The position numbers and the translations under genes are program-made. The notes under the pieces were generated by a model. The model made no database searches and was not told where the DNA came from. It saw only the letters and a program-made list of their open reading frames with translations. DNA of 64,000 nt from Undibacterium sp. Jales W-56. Lineage in GTDB: Bacteria; Pseudomonadota; Gammaproteobacteria; Burkholderiales; Burkholderiaceae_D. The DNA lies in contig NZ_JAJLQW010000001.1 in the NCBI RefSeq assembly GCF_025548535.1, positions 1,178,001 through 1,242,000 on the forward strand. Reading direction: 5' to 3'. Shown here in pieces: positions 18,041-27,015 of the stretch. How positions within the stretch are numbered: the stretch's first letter is position 1; every line of letters begins with the position of its first letter.

Positions 18041-19156
18041 ATGAAATTACATTGGATCAAATTTTGCCTGACGTTCATGTGTCTGTTGAGTTTGACTGCG
18101 GCGCAAACTTGCCAGGCTGAGCGACTCAAAGATATCGCAGGTATTCAAGGCGTGCGTCAAAATCAATTATTGGGCTATGGTTTAGTCGTCGGTCTGGATG
18201 GCAGTGGCGACCAGACTACCCAGACACCGTTCACTGTTCAAAGCATTATCAGCATGCTGCAACAACTCGGTGTCAGCATTCCGGTAGGTACGAGTTTGCA
18301 GTTGAAAAACGTTGCGGCAGTCATGGTGACCGCCTCCTTGCCACCGTTTGCCCAGCCTGGCCAGACGCTCGACATCACGGTCTCATCGATGGGTAATGCT
18401 AAAAGCCTGCGCGGCGGTACCTTGTTGATGACCCCGCTCAAAGGTGCCGATAATCAAATTTATGCGATGGCACAGGGCAATGTTCTGGTCGGCGGAGTCG
18501 GCGCTGCTGCTGGCGGAAGCAAAGTGCAGGTGAATCATCTGAGTGTAGGAAGAATTTCTTCCGGTGCGACCGTTGAAAAGGCGGTTGCCTCTTTGCTGGG
18601 ACAAGACGGCGTGATTCACCTTGAACTGAATACCTCTGATTTTTCTACCGCATCCAAAGTGGTAGATGCAATTAACAACAAGTTTGGTGCTGGGACCGCG
18701 GCAGCAATGGATGGTCGTGTCATACAAGTGCGCACGCCGCTAGGCAGCGATCAGCGCGTTGCTTTTTTGGGTAATCTGGAAAGCATCGAAGTCACTCCGG
18801 CGCAAATCGCCGCAAAAGTGATCTTGAATGCAAGAACCGGATCCATCGTCATGAATCAGGCTGTGACCCTGGATACCTGTGCCATCGCGCATGGTAATTT
18901 ATCCGTCGTGATCAATAACGACACTTCCGTCAGCCAACCGAACGCGCTTTCTGGCGGACAGACTGTCATTACGCAAAAAGCGGATATCAGCGTTACTAAG
19001 GATGCGGGGCAGTTGGTGACCCTGAAAGCCGGTACGAATTTGAGTGATGTCGTCAAAGCACTCAATGCGATAGGTGCGACACCGCAGGATCTGCTGGCTA
19101 TTTTGCAGGCAATGAAAGCGTCTGGCGCCATGCGCGCTGAGCTTGAAATCATCTAG
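18041..19156 (+). CDS. flgI: FlgI, P-ring protein
   Basis: A 371-residue periplasmic protein with a Sec signal peptide (about 1-27, ending AAQTCQA). It starts as the family does: ERLKDIAGIQGVRQNQLLGY, then GLVVGLDGSGDQT. Further conserved segments are AKVILNARTGSIVMNQ and the C-terminal LKAGTNLSDVVKALNAIG. FlgI polymerises with FlgA help into the ring in the peptidoglycan layer. flgJ begins 9 nt downstream. Confidence 0.98.
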   Translation: MKLHWIKFCLTFMCLLSLTAAQTCQAERLKDIAGIQGVRQNQLLGYGLVVGLDGSGDQTTQTPFTVQSIISMLQQLGVSIPVGTSLQLKNVAAVMVTASLPPFAQPGQTLDITVSSMGNAKSLRGGTLLMTPLKGADNQIYAMAQGNVLVGGVGAAAGGSKVQVNHLSVGRISSGATVEKAVASLLGQDGVIHLELNTSDFSTASKVVDAINNKFGAGTAAAMDGRVIQVRTPLGSDQRVAFLGNLESIEVTPAQIAAKVILNARTGSIVMNQAVTLDTCAIAHGNLSVVINNDTSVSQPNALSGGQTVITQKADISVTKDAGQLVTLKAGTNLSDVVKALNAIGATPQDLLAILQAMKASGAMRAELEII

Positions 19157-19165
19157 GGATTCCCA

Positions 19166-20074
19166 ATGATAGGACGCACCGATATCACTGATAAGCTGGC
19201 TTTTGACTCAAAGAGCCTGGATGGACTTAAGCAATCCTCCAAAGATAATTCGCCCGAGTCGCTGAAGGCGGCGGCCAAGCAATTTGAAGCACTGTTTATG
19301 AATATGATGCTGAAGTCGATGCGCCAGGCCGGCGGGCAGGACGGTCCTTTCGATAATGAACAAAGCAAGATGTACACATCCATGCTCGACCAGCAATTGT
19401 CGCAAAATATGGCAAATCGGGGCGTCGGTTTAGCCGATGCCCTGGTCAGGCAGTTGTCGAACAATCAGGTAAATCAGCTACTGCAAGCAGACGGTGTAAC
19501 TCAATCCGGTATGCCGAGTCCAAGCAGCAGTATTCGCGGAATCGAATCCTATCTGGATGGCATGAAGCTGGGGCAGCAAGTTGTTCCACAAGGAAAAACA
19601 TCCGGCAGTACCGCCACCCATGTCAGAGAGTTCCAACAAAAATTAAGCGCTCATGCGGAGCAGGCAAGTGCCGAAACCGGCATTCCGGCAAAATTCATGT
19701 TGGGCCAGGCCGCGCTTGAAAGCGGTTGGGGTAAGAAAGAGATTAAATCTATAGACGGCACACCTAGCCATAATCTGTTTGGCATGAAAGCAGGCAGTCA
19801 GTGGAAGGGGAAAACGGTGGATGCCGTGACTACCGAATACGTAAATGGCGTTGCTTGTCGTAAGGTGGAAAAATTCAAAGCCTATGATTCATACAGCGAA
19901 GCCTTCAAAGATTATGCGAAACTATTGACGAAAAATCCACGCTATGAGAACGTTATTGCCAATGCAAAGGATGCAACTAGTTTTGCCTATGGTTTGCAAA
20001 AGGCCGGTTATGCAACCGATCCGCAGTATGCGAATAAGTTATTCAAAATAATCAATCACACTTTGTCTACCTGA
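19166..20074 (+). CDS. flgJ: FlgJ, rod cap with peptidoglycan hydrolase domain
   Basis: A 302-residue two-domain protein. Residues about 28-105 are the rod-capping domain (AAKQFEALFMNMMLKSMRQA). Residues about 145-300 are a glucosaminidase domain with the catalytic Glu in LGQAALESGWGKKEI and a further conserved segment SHNLFGMKAGSQWKG. It caps the rod while opening the murein. It is the last gene before a 228-nt gap that holds a repeat element and a new promoter. Confidence 0.97.
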   Translation: MIGRTDITDKLAFDSKSLDGLKQSSKDNSPESLKAAAKQFEALFMNMMLKSMRQAGGQDGPFDNEQSKMYTSMLDQQLSQNMANRGVGLADALVRQLSNNQVNQLLQADGVTQSGMPSPSSSIRGIESYLDGMKLGQQVVPQGKTSGSTATHVREFQQKLSAHAEQASAETGIPAKFMLGQAALESGWGKKEIKSIDGTPSHNLFGMKAGSQWKGKTVDAVTTEYVNGVACRKVEKFKAYDSYSEAFKDYAKLLTKNPRYENVIANAKDATSFAYGLQKAGYATDPQYANKLFKIINHTLST

Positions 20075-20076
20075 AG

Positions 20077-20206
20077 ATGACGTTTTGATATTTAATGAAC
20101 CCGCAAGCTGGGTGCGCCTGTTGGCACGAAATGCCGCTGAAAGCCGCATCCAGTCTGCGGTTTCGATATGAATTGTTTTAAACAACTTGTCGTTTTGCGT
20201 AATTAA
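20077..20206 (+). repeat. MITE-like repeat, copy 1 (left end truncated)
   Basis: This is one of four copies of the same element in the window. It begins 3 nt after the flgJ stop and aligns with the other copies from ATGACGTTTTGATATTTAAT onward, through the core arms CCGCAAGCTGGGTGCG and CGCATCCAGTCTGCGG (15 of 16 positions can pair, counting G-U) and the inner hairpin GGCA-CGAAA-TGCC, to a right end GTTTTGCGTAA. The first 70-75 nt of the full element, including the left terminal repeat, are missing. It separates flgJ from flgK. Confidence 0.8.
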
Positions 20207-20222
20207 TCAAATGACCATTGAT

Positions 20223-20249
20223 TAAAGTTTTGCCGAATTTTTCCGAAAA
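20223..20249 (+). promoter_or_regulatory. sigma-28 promoter candidate for flgKL
   Basis: TAAA (20223-20226), exactly 15 nt, then TCCGAAAA (20242-20249), which matches GCCGATAA at six of eight positions. It lies 53 nt upstream of flgK and downstream of the repeat copy, so flgKL can be transcribed as late genes independently of the flgB operon. Confidence 0.6.
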
Positions 20250-20302
20250 CAACAGTGATACCGCTCAATAGAGCAGCAACCGATACTTAAGCAGGATCAA
20301 TC

Positions 20303-22267
20303 ATGGGTTCAAATATTCTCGGCATTGGACAAAGCGCGTTAGCGGCTGCGCAGCTGGGTATTGCCACGACCGGACACAATATTGCGAATGCCTCCACGGT
20401 TGGTTATAACCGCCAGGTATTGTCTCAAAGTGCTGCTGCCCCTCAAAGTCAGGGCGATAATTTTGTCGGGCAGGGAACAAAAGTTGACCAAATAGCACGT
20501 GTTTATAATGAATTTCTTGGTCAGCAAGTTAATAATTCCCAATCCACCAGCAATCAGGTGAGTACCTATCTTTCTCAGATCTCACAAATTAATAACCTGG
20601 TAGCAGACGCATCTGCCGGCGTATCTCCGGCCTTGCAAGATTTTTTCAAATCCGTCCAAAACTTGGCCGCCAGCCCTAACGGCTCGGCAGGAGCCGCCGC
20701 CAGACAATCGACTCTATCGTCTGCTCAGGCACTGGTATCCCGCTTTGCGGGTTTGCAAAACCGGATCGATGAAATCCGTAATGGCGTGAATAGCGAAATC
20801 CAGACAACCGTCGGTACCATTAATAGTTATGCATCGCAAATTTCCGAGTTAAATAAAACCATCGAAAAAGCGCAAAGTGTCTCTAGCGGCGGCGCTGGCC
20901 CGAACGATTTGCTGGATCAGCGTGATCAATTGGTAACGGAGTTAAGCAAACTGACAAAAGTCTCGGTAGTCAAGCAAGGTGCTAAATTTAATGTTTTTAT
21001 TGGTAGCGGACAGGCTTTGGTCGTCGGCGACAATGTGAATACGCTGGCGGCGTCGCCTTCGCTGACAGATCCATCGCGGCTTGATGTCGCCTATGTTGCC
21101 AATGGCAAGTCAGTGCTGTTATCTGAAAATAGTCTCCCGGGAGGTAAGTTAGGCGGGTTGTTCGACTTCAGAAGCACTACCTTGGATGTTGCGCAAAATT
21201 CGCTTGGCCGCGTTGCCACGACCTTGGCGACAACCTTTAACAGTCAGCATAAATTAGGACAAGACCTGAACGGCCAATTAGGCGGCAATTTCTTTAATGT
21301 TGCAGCGCCGGTCAGCTCCCCAAGCAGTTCCAACACCAGTACCGCAGGAATCAACGCCACCATCACGAACGCCAGCGCATTGACGACGAGCGATTATCGT
21401 CTGCAGTTTGATGGCACGAATTATAAAATTACCCGCCTTTCGGACAGTAAAACGCAGACATCTCCGACCCTGCCATTGGTGATTGACGGCGTTACTTACC
21501 AACTGGCGCCGCCCCCTGCCGCTGCAGTCCCTGCTGCGGGCGACGAGTTTTTAATTAAGCCGACAGTCAATGGGGCTGCCGGTCTCAGTGTCGCGATTTC
21601 GGATACCTCTAAAATAGCTGCGGCAGGTCCAACGACTACAGCCGCACCCAGCACGAATACCGGGAATGGCAAGATTAGCCCAAGTACAGTTGATTCCACC
21701 TACACTCTGGCCAGTCTGGCGATCCCGGTGAAACTGGCATTTTCAGCCAATGCTTTTACGGGTTTTCCTGCCGGCTCCAATGTGACGGTGACCAATAATG
21801 GTGTTACTACCTCATATGCACCTTATGTCGTTAATACCCCGGTTGCCTATACAAGCGGCGCCACAATCAGTTTTAGTGGTGTCAGTTTTACCGTAACGGG
21901 TACGCCGCAAAATGGCGATGCATTTACTGTGTCCCAAAATACGAATGGTTCTGGCGATAGCCGAAATGCCGTATCTCTGGCCGCCTTACAAACAGCGAAT
22001 ACAGTGGCTGGCAATACGACGAGCTATCAAGGCGCTTACGCGCAGTTTGTGAGCCTGGTCGGTAATAAAACGCATGAACTTGAAGTGACTGGCGCATCAG
22101 AAACAAAGTTATTAGCACAATCTGTGCAGGCACAACAGTCTCAGTCCGGTGTGAACCTGGATGAGGAAGCGGCAAACTTATTACGCTACCAGCAGGCTTA
22201 CCAGGCTGCCGGCAAGCTCATGCAGATTGCCGGTCAATTGTTTGAAGTACTGTTGTCCATTAAGTAG
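20303..22267 (+). CDS. flgK: FlgK, hook-filament junction protein HAP1
   Basis: At 654 residues this FlgK is about 100 longer than the enterobacterial form. The N-terminus (GIATTGHNIANASTVGYNRQ) and C-terminus (EEAANLLRYQQAYQAAGKLM) are the conserved coiled-coil ends. The extra length lies in residues about 330-560, a Thr/Ala/Gly/Pro-rich surface region with two related units, each ending in a GDxF motif (AGDEFLIKP and NGDAFTVSQ). FlgK joins hook to filament and is chaperoned by FlgN. flgL follows after 12 nt; a sigma-28 promoter candidate precedes it. Confidence 0.97.
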   Translation: MGSNILGIGQSALAAAQLGIATTGHNIANASTVGYNRQVLSQSAAAPQSQGDNFVGQGTKVDQIARVYNEFLGQQVNNSQSTSNQVSTYLSQISQINNLVADASAGVSPALQDFFKSVQNLAASPNGSAGAAARQSTLSSAQALVSRFAGLQNRIDEIRNGVNSEIQTTVGTINSYASQISELNKTIEKAQSVSSGGAGPNDLLDQRDQLVTELSKLTKVSVVKQGAKFNVFIGSGQALVVGDNVNTLAASPSLTDPSRLDVAYVANGKSVLLSENSLPGGKLGGLFDFRSTTLDVAQNSLGRVATTLATTFNSQHKLGQDLNGQLGGNFFNVAAPVSSPSSSNTSTAGINATITNASALTTSDYRLQFDGTNYKITRLSDSKTQTSPTLPLVIDGVTYQLAPPPAAAVPAAGDEFLIKPTVNGAAGLSVAISDTSKIAAAGPTTTAAPSTNTGNGKISPSTVDSTYTLASLAIPVKLAFSANAFTGFPAGSNVTVTNNGVTTSYAPYVVNTPVAYTSGATISFSGVSFTVTGTPQNGDAFTVSQNTNGSGDSRNAVSLAALQTANTVAGNTTSYQGAYAQFVSLVGNKTHELEVTGASETKLLAQSVQAQQSQSGVNLDEEAANLLRYQQAYQAAGKLMQIAGQLFEVLLSIK

Positions 22268-22279
22268 TAAGGAAAAATC

Positions 22280-23494
22280 ATGCGTATCAGTACGAGTACC
22301 ATATATGAAACTGGCGGTGCCAGAATCAGCGATTTACATTCGAGCTTGAATAAAACCCAGCAACAAATTGCTGCAGGAACGCGTATTCTGGCGCCATCGG
22401 ATGACCCGGTCGGTTCTGCCAGAGCGCTGGTACTTACTCAGTCAAACGCGATTAATGATCAGTACGCAATCAATCGTCAAAATGCCAAGAACAGTTTGAG
22501 TTCGGCGGAGACCGCGTTACAGAGCGTGACAACGACATTGCAAAACGTAAAGACTTTAATCGTTAACGCGGGCAATGGCGCCTTGTCAGATCTGGATCGG
22601 GGTTATATCGCAACGGAATTGCAAGGCAATTTAGATCAACTTTTGAGTCAGGCAAACGCCACAGATGGCACCGGGAATTATTTGTTTGCGGGATTTTCTA
22701 ATACCAGTGCACCCTATGTAAAAACTGCGGGCGGTGCTACCTACACTGGCGATCAAGGGCAGCGTTTTTTGCAGGTAAACACGTCCAGACAGTTAGCCGT
22801 TAGCGATATAGGTCCTGCAATATTTGGGAATATCAGGACGTCGAATGGACAGTTTAACGTGGTCGCCAATCCGTCCAATACGGGAAAATTAGTCGCTACT
22901 GCCGCAATTAATCCGGCTACTGCGGGCGCCTTAACCGGTAATAACTACGACGTAGTGTTTGACGCCACCGGCGCTAATTTTAGTGTCATCAACAGGACAA
23001 CCAATACAACCGTTGTGCCATCCACTGCTTACACTAGTCCACAGTCGGTTACTTTTGATGGCATTACGACGACCTTAACCAATACGCCTACTGGGCCAGG
23101 TGCGGGCGATAAGTTCTCTATCCAGCCAGGCAATCAGGATATTTTTGAGACTTTGACAGATTTAATTAATATCCTGAAAGTGCCTACCAGTACGCCTAAC
23201 GCAAAACTTGACCTGACCGCAGGTTTGACTCAGGCGAATAATAATCTGGACAAGTCTTTGTCCAATGTGTTGAGCTCAAGAGCAAACCTGGGTACGAGTT
23301 TGAAAGAAATCGATGAGCTGAGCAGTGCTGGCGACAGTATAGGTGTCGCATATAAGCAGGCTATCTCGGAGATTACCGATCTGGATTATGCGAAAGCGAT
23401 TACTGAGCTGAACCAACAGCAAGTGACCTTACAGGCGGCTCAGCAGTCTTTTGTAAAAACTTCCGCATTGTCATTGTTCAGTTATATTAATTAA
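22280..23494 (+). CDS. flgL: FlgL, hook-filament junction protein HAP3
   Basis: A 404-residue flagellin-like protein. The N-terminal helix is STSTIYETGGARISDLHSSL with the family motif QQIAAGTRILAPSDDPVGSA. The C-terminal helix contains YAKAITELNQQQVTLQAAQQ. A central insertion (about 210-290) contains a GDKFSIQPG unit resembling those in FlgK. It forms the second junction zone to the filament. AAGGAAAAATC precedes the ATG. Confidence 0.96.
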   Translation: MRISTSTIYETGGARISDLHSSLNKTQQQIAAGTRILAPSDDPVGSARALVLTQSNAINDQYAINRQNAKNSLSSAETALQSVTTTLQNVKTLIVNAGNGALSDLDRGYIATELQGNLDQLLSQANATDGTGNYLFAGFSNTSAPYVKTAGGATYTGDQGQRFLQVNTSRQLAVSDIGPAIFGNIRTSNGQFNVVANPSNTGKLVATAAINPATAGALTGNNYDVVFDATGANFSVINRTTNTTVVPSTAYTSPQSVTFDGITTTLTNTPTGPGAGDKFSIQPGNQDIFETLTDLINILKVPTSTPNAKLDLTAGLTQANNNLDKSLSNVLSSRANLGTSLKEIDELSSAGDSIGVAYKQAISEITDLDYAKAITELNQQQVTLQAAQQSFVKTSALSLFSYIN

Positions 23495-23570
23495 AGTTTT
23501 AAAGACGATCGCAAAAATACTCGGGCATTGTCTTCTCTGTGCCGTTTTGATACGCAATGCAGCACTTACT

Positions 23571-23610
23571 TGCATCCGATTAAACTGGTTCTGCAATAGC
23601 TTCGGATGCA
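23571..23610. terminator. stem-loop between flgL and the convergent amidase gene
   Basis: TGCATCCGA and TCGGATGCA pair perfectly (9 bp) around a 22-nt loop, just before the amidase stop codon and 77 nt after flgL. There is no strong T-run on either side, so it may be a weak or rho-assisted terminator or simply a mRNA 3' stem. Confidence 0.4.
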
Positions 23611-23612
23611 GC

Positions 23613-24944
23613 TCAGGCGGCTTTCAAAGCCGATAAAGCATTTTCAACGACCCTGGCAATGGCCAGTATCCTTGCGTCCGCATCAGCCACGCCAGCAATA
23701 CTCAAACCGACCGGTAAGCTCCCTTGTTCGTGACAGGGGAGTGAGATTGCGCAGCCGTCGAGAATATTGATGGACGCCGTATTCCTCAGTAACAGGCCAT
23801 TTGCCTGAAAGAAGGCATCGTCAGATGCGATTAATGGCGCAATTTCAGGCGCTACGATAGGTACGGTGGGCATCAAAATCGCATCGTATGGCGCAAGCGC
23901 CATTTCCATGTGTGCGATCCATTCTGTGCGCGCTTTGTGCATATCGATGTAATCAGCCGCGGAAACCTTGGCGCCAAGCTGGATGCGTTGCGCTACTCGT
24001 GGATCATATTCTGCAAATCTTTCAGCCAGCAGATGCCGGTGCCATGCATACGCTTCCGGTGCTGAGAACATCGCCATGGATCGATACTCCGCCAGCAATT
24101 GCATCGGCGTTTCTATAATGTGCGCGCCAGCAGCAGACAGGTAAGACAGTGCTCTGCTAAATGCGCTGGATACATGCCGGTCCATGTCGTCTAAAAACAG
24201 AGTTTGCGGCACCGCCAGGCGCAAACCTTTGAGCGCTAATTCGGGTACCCTGATCGGCTGTTCTGCAATAAGGTGATCCATCAGGATACAGTCATCGACG
24301 GTATGCGCCATTGCGCAAATGGTATCCAAGGTAAATGACAGCGGGATGGCGCCTGATCTTGCTACTCTGTTTGCCGTAGGTTTAAAACCCGTCAGGCCAC
24401 ACAATGCGGCTGGAATCCTGATTGAGCCTCCGGTATCCGAACCGATCGCCGCCACACATAAGCCTGTAGCGACCGATACGGCAGCGCCAGACGACGAGCC
24501 GCCCGGTATCCTGGCGGTCGTCGTATCAGCAGGGTTGGGTGCCGTACCGTAATGGGGATTAATTCCAACGCCAGAATAGGCAAATTCCGTCATATTGGTT
24601 TTGCCGATGATGGCGGCGCCGGCTTGCCTGAGTCGCCGGACGACCGGCGCATCTTCTGTCGCCGGCGGCGCGCTTTTCAATACCGTGGATCCTGCCAGCG
24701 TGGGCTCACCTGCGACATCCAGCAGGTCTTTAATCGATATCGGCAAGCCGGCAAGCGGCGACACTGCAGGCATCTTTAGCGCACGGATGTTGTCCGCATA
24801 TACCGCAGCGGCGATAGCCGATTCTGGGTAGAGTGTGGTAAAAATCGCCTGACTCTGTTTCGCCACTTCCAGACTTGCTTCTACATAAGCAAGACGCGAT
24901 TGCAAGATGGGAGAGTTTATTGATTTGGAATTGGGACGCTTCAT
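23613..24944 (-). CDS. amidase-signature family hydrolase
   Basis: A 443-residue protein of the amidase-signature family, which hydrolyses C-N amide bonds with a Ser-cisSer-Lys triad. All three are visible: Lys-72 in LPISIKDLLDVAG, cis-Ser at about 151 in IPGGSSSGAAVS and the nucleophile Ser-174 in GSDTGGSIRIPAAL. No GatB/GatC neighbours are present, so it is not likely to be the tRNA amidotransferase subunit; the substrate cannot be told from sequence. It faces flgL tail to tail and is divergent from the glycosyltransferase gene. Names such as AtzF-like or indoleacetamide hydrolase would be over-calls. Confidence 0.9.
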   Translation of the reverse strand: MKRPNSKSINSPILQSRLAYVEASLEVAKQSQAIFTTLYPESAIAAAVYADNIRALKMPAVSPLAGLPISIKDLLDVAGEPTLAGSTVLKSAPPATEDAPVVRRLRQAGAAIIGKTNMTEFAYSGVGINPHYGTAPNPADTTTARIPGGSSSGAAVSVATGLCVAAIGSDTGGSIRIPAALCGLTGFKPTANRVARSGAIPLSFTLDTICAMAHTVDDCILMDHLIAEQPIRVPELALKGLRLAVPQTLFLDDMDRHVSSAFSRALSYLSAAGAHIIETPMQLLAEYRSMAMFSAPEAYAWHRHLLAERFAEYDPRVAQRIQLGAKVSAADYIDMHKARTEWIAHMEMALAPYDAILMPTVPIVAPEIAPLIASDDAFFQANGLLLRNTASINILDGCAISLPCHEQGSLPVGLSIAGVADADARILAIARVVENALSALKAA

Positions 24945-25093
24945 GCGAAAATGAGAACCTTGATAAATAAAAAAGATATCGCACAGTGTATTTGATTTAT
25001 TTGCATAGCGTAGCGATGTCGTTCTGACTTATTGGCGAAGCGCAGCGTGCTTCATTATTTTATTGTGAATTCTTAGCCTTAGCCCGCAACTTA

Positions 25094-26797
25094 ATGCAGC
25101 AATCCCGATTAACGCCACATTTCCGCTCAATTCAAGACGCGTCTGTTTTGTTTATTCCTCTCTGGATGGTGTGGGTCATTGCGCTCATTTTTGTCGGGGC
25201 TGGTCTCGGCAGCTACGCCATTCTTGATAACAACGAAGGTCTTTACGCTGAAATTTCGCGGGAAATGCTGCAATCAGGCGATTGGCGGCAGTGGATTATT
25301 CCGCATTTAAACGGCCTGGTATACATGGAGAAGCCGCCGTTGCTATATTGGCTTACCGCCCTGTCGTTTGCGGTATTTGGCGAGTCTGAATGGGCCGCCA
25401 GACTGGTTCCTGCCTTATCTTCTTTATCTTGCGTTGGGTTGATACTCTGGTTTGGCGGGCAGTTGCAACGAACCCAGACCGCGCGTCTTGCCGCCCTCAT
25501 GTTTGTCTCCGGTCTTGGCGTGACCGCGATGTCGCGCACCCTGATGTTCGATATGCTGCTGACGTGTTTGCTGACGGCATCCCTGATGTGGGCTTATTTT
25601 TTCGTGACATTGAAAGAGCGGCGTGCACTGTGTTATTCGTATGCGTTTCTGGCTTTGGCCGTGCTTGCCAAAGGTTTTGTGGCCGGCGTCTTGTTTTGCG
25701 CAGTAACAGGCTGTTTCGTCATGACGCAGTCGTCATCGGTCAGGAAATTACTTGCTAACGTGTCGCAGTTTTTTGATAAAAAAGCGATAGGCGTATTTTT
25801 GTTGATTGCCTTACCCTGGCATGTGGTCGCCAGCCTGATCGAGCCGATTTTTGCCTGGTTTTATTTTATTAATGAGCATGTCTTGCGGTTTTTAGGTAAG
25901 CGTGAGCCGCATGATTATTACGCCGGCGCCTGGTGGTATTACTTGCCAAGAATGGTGATTTATTTGTTCCCGTGGTCGTTCTTGTTGGCAGGTATTTTTT
26001 TTGCAAAACGGGTGAATCAAATCCATAAGCCTTTGCAATGGTTCTTGAGTTTTGCCTGGATCATGCCCGTCCTGTTTTTTTCCAATTCAAGCGCGAAGGC
26101 GAATTATTATCTGGTAGCGGTCATGCCGCTGGCGAGTTTTCAATTGGCGATCTTGTTTGAAGACAGACAGTATGGCGGCAGGTGGGGGCGGATGTTGCCG
26201 GGACTGTTGTTGACGGTGTTGTTCTGTCTGCTAACCGGGTTCGTTTTTTCTCATCCTCAGGAGAAATTGCAAAGCATACGAATATTGGGCCTTAGCGCCC
26301 AGCAATTTGTCAGCTATGGCTTGATCTGCCTCAGCATACTGGCGGCAGCGGCAAGCTGGCTGGCTTGGCGCACAGCAAAAATTGGGATACTCGGCTATTT
26401 GCTGCTGCCGATTGCGACGCTATTTATTCTGCTGAATATCTTGCACGTATCGGATGAGTCGACCTCGACCCGTCCTATCGCGGATGCTTTGATGAACGAG
26501 CACGCCGGTAAAAAAATCATGTTGTTTCAAGTATTCGAAGATCAGTCTTCGCTGACGTTTTATCTGAAAAGGCCCGTGTATATCGTGGAGAGTCGCAGTA
26601 ATGATTTATTCTGGGGTAACAAGCTGCACAATAACAATATCGTCCTGAGCGCCTCGGAATTTGACGCCATGACAGCCGCTGAACCCTTAGCCATTGTTGT
26701 GATGAATCGTGATATTCCGCTGTTTAAAACAAAAAGCTATGCCAATACAATGAAAGTCGCCAGACGTTTTGCGAATGCGAGTATTTTTGTCAATTGA
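25094..26797 (+). CDS. ArnT/PMT-like membrane glycosyltransferase (GT-C fold)
   Basis: A 567-residue polytopic protein with about 11-12 membrane segments. Near the N-terminus it has the GT83/GT39 pattern: an acidic loop [20 protein letters not shown] (about 45-65) and [20 protein letters not shown]. Such enzymes move a sugar from an undecaprenyl-phosphate carrier to a periplasmic acceptor such as lipid A; no arnBC genes are nearby, so acceptor and sugar are unknown. The ATG at 25094 has a weak ribosome binding site. It has its own upstream region shared with the divergent amidase gene, and purL lies downstream. Confidence 0.88.
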   Translation: MQQSRLTPHFRSIQDASVLFIPLWMVWVIALIFVGAGLGSYAILDNNEGLYAEISREMLQSGDWRQWIIPHLNGLVYMEKPPLLYWLTALSFAVFGESEWAARLVPALSSLSCVGLILWFGGQLQRTQTARLAALMFVSGLGVTAMSRTLMFDMLLTCLLTASLMWAYFFVTLKERRALCYSYAFLALAVLAKGFVAGVLFCAVTGCFVMTQSSSVRKLLANVSQFFDKKAIGVFLLIALPWHVVASLIEPIFAWFYFINEHVLRFLGKREPHDYYAGAWWYYLPRMVIYLFPWSFLLAGIFFAKRVNQIHKPLQWFLSFAWIMPVLFFSNSSAKANYYLVAVMPLASFQLAILFEDRQYGGRWGRMLPGLLLTVLFCLLTGFVFSHPQEKLQSIRILGLSAQQFVSYGLICLSILAAAASWLAWRTAKIGILGYLLLPIATLFILLNILHVSDESTSTRPIADALMNEHAGKKIMLFQVFEDQSSLTFYLKRPVYIVESRSNDLFWGNKLHNNNIVLSASEFDAMTAAEPLAIVVMNRDIPLFKTKSYANTMKVARRFANASIFVN

Positions 26798-26930
26798 TTT
26801 ACCGGCGAAGTCATCGATCAAAACCCGGACTCGATAACGGTTTTGGCCGGGCCGAATCTCTTTATCAGCGGTTTTTGCTTTTGATTGCCAATGATGGGGC
26901 TTCCGGCTGGAGTGTGTGCAGGCATCAAGG

Positions 26931-26936
26931 TATAAT
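26931..26936 (+). promoter_or_regulatory. candidate -10 box upstream of purL
   Basis: A perfect TATAAT lies 80 nt before the purL start in an otherwise gene-free 218-nt stretch. The hexamer 17 nt upstream (TGGAGT) is a poor -35, so only the -10 is suggestive. No purine riboswitch aptamer was recognised in the leader. Confidence 0.4.
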
Positions 26937-27015
26937 CTCGCTTTCTGATCCAACCTGTGATGTCGCCGCTGTCATTTCTGAACTCCGGGCGCATTGCTTC
27001 AACTACTCTCTCGCC

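Noticed and set aside
26794-27015. N-terminal extension of PurL by 74 codons
   Set aside because: The extension crosses a TATAAT and shows no conserved PurL sequence; the family N-terminus starts at 27016.
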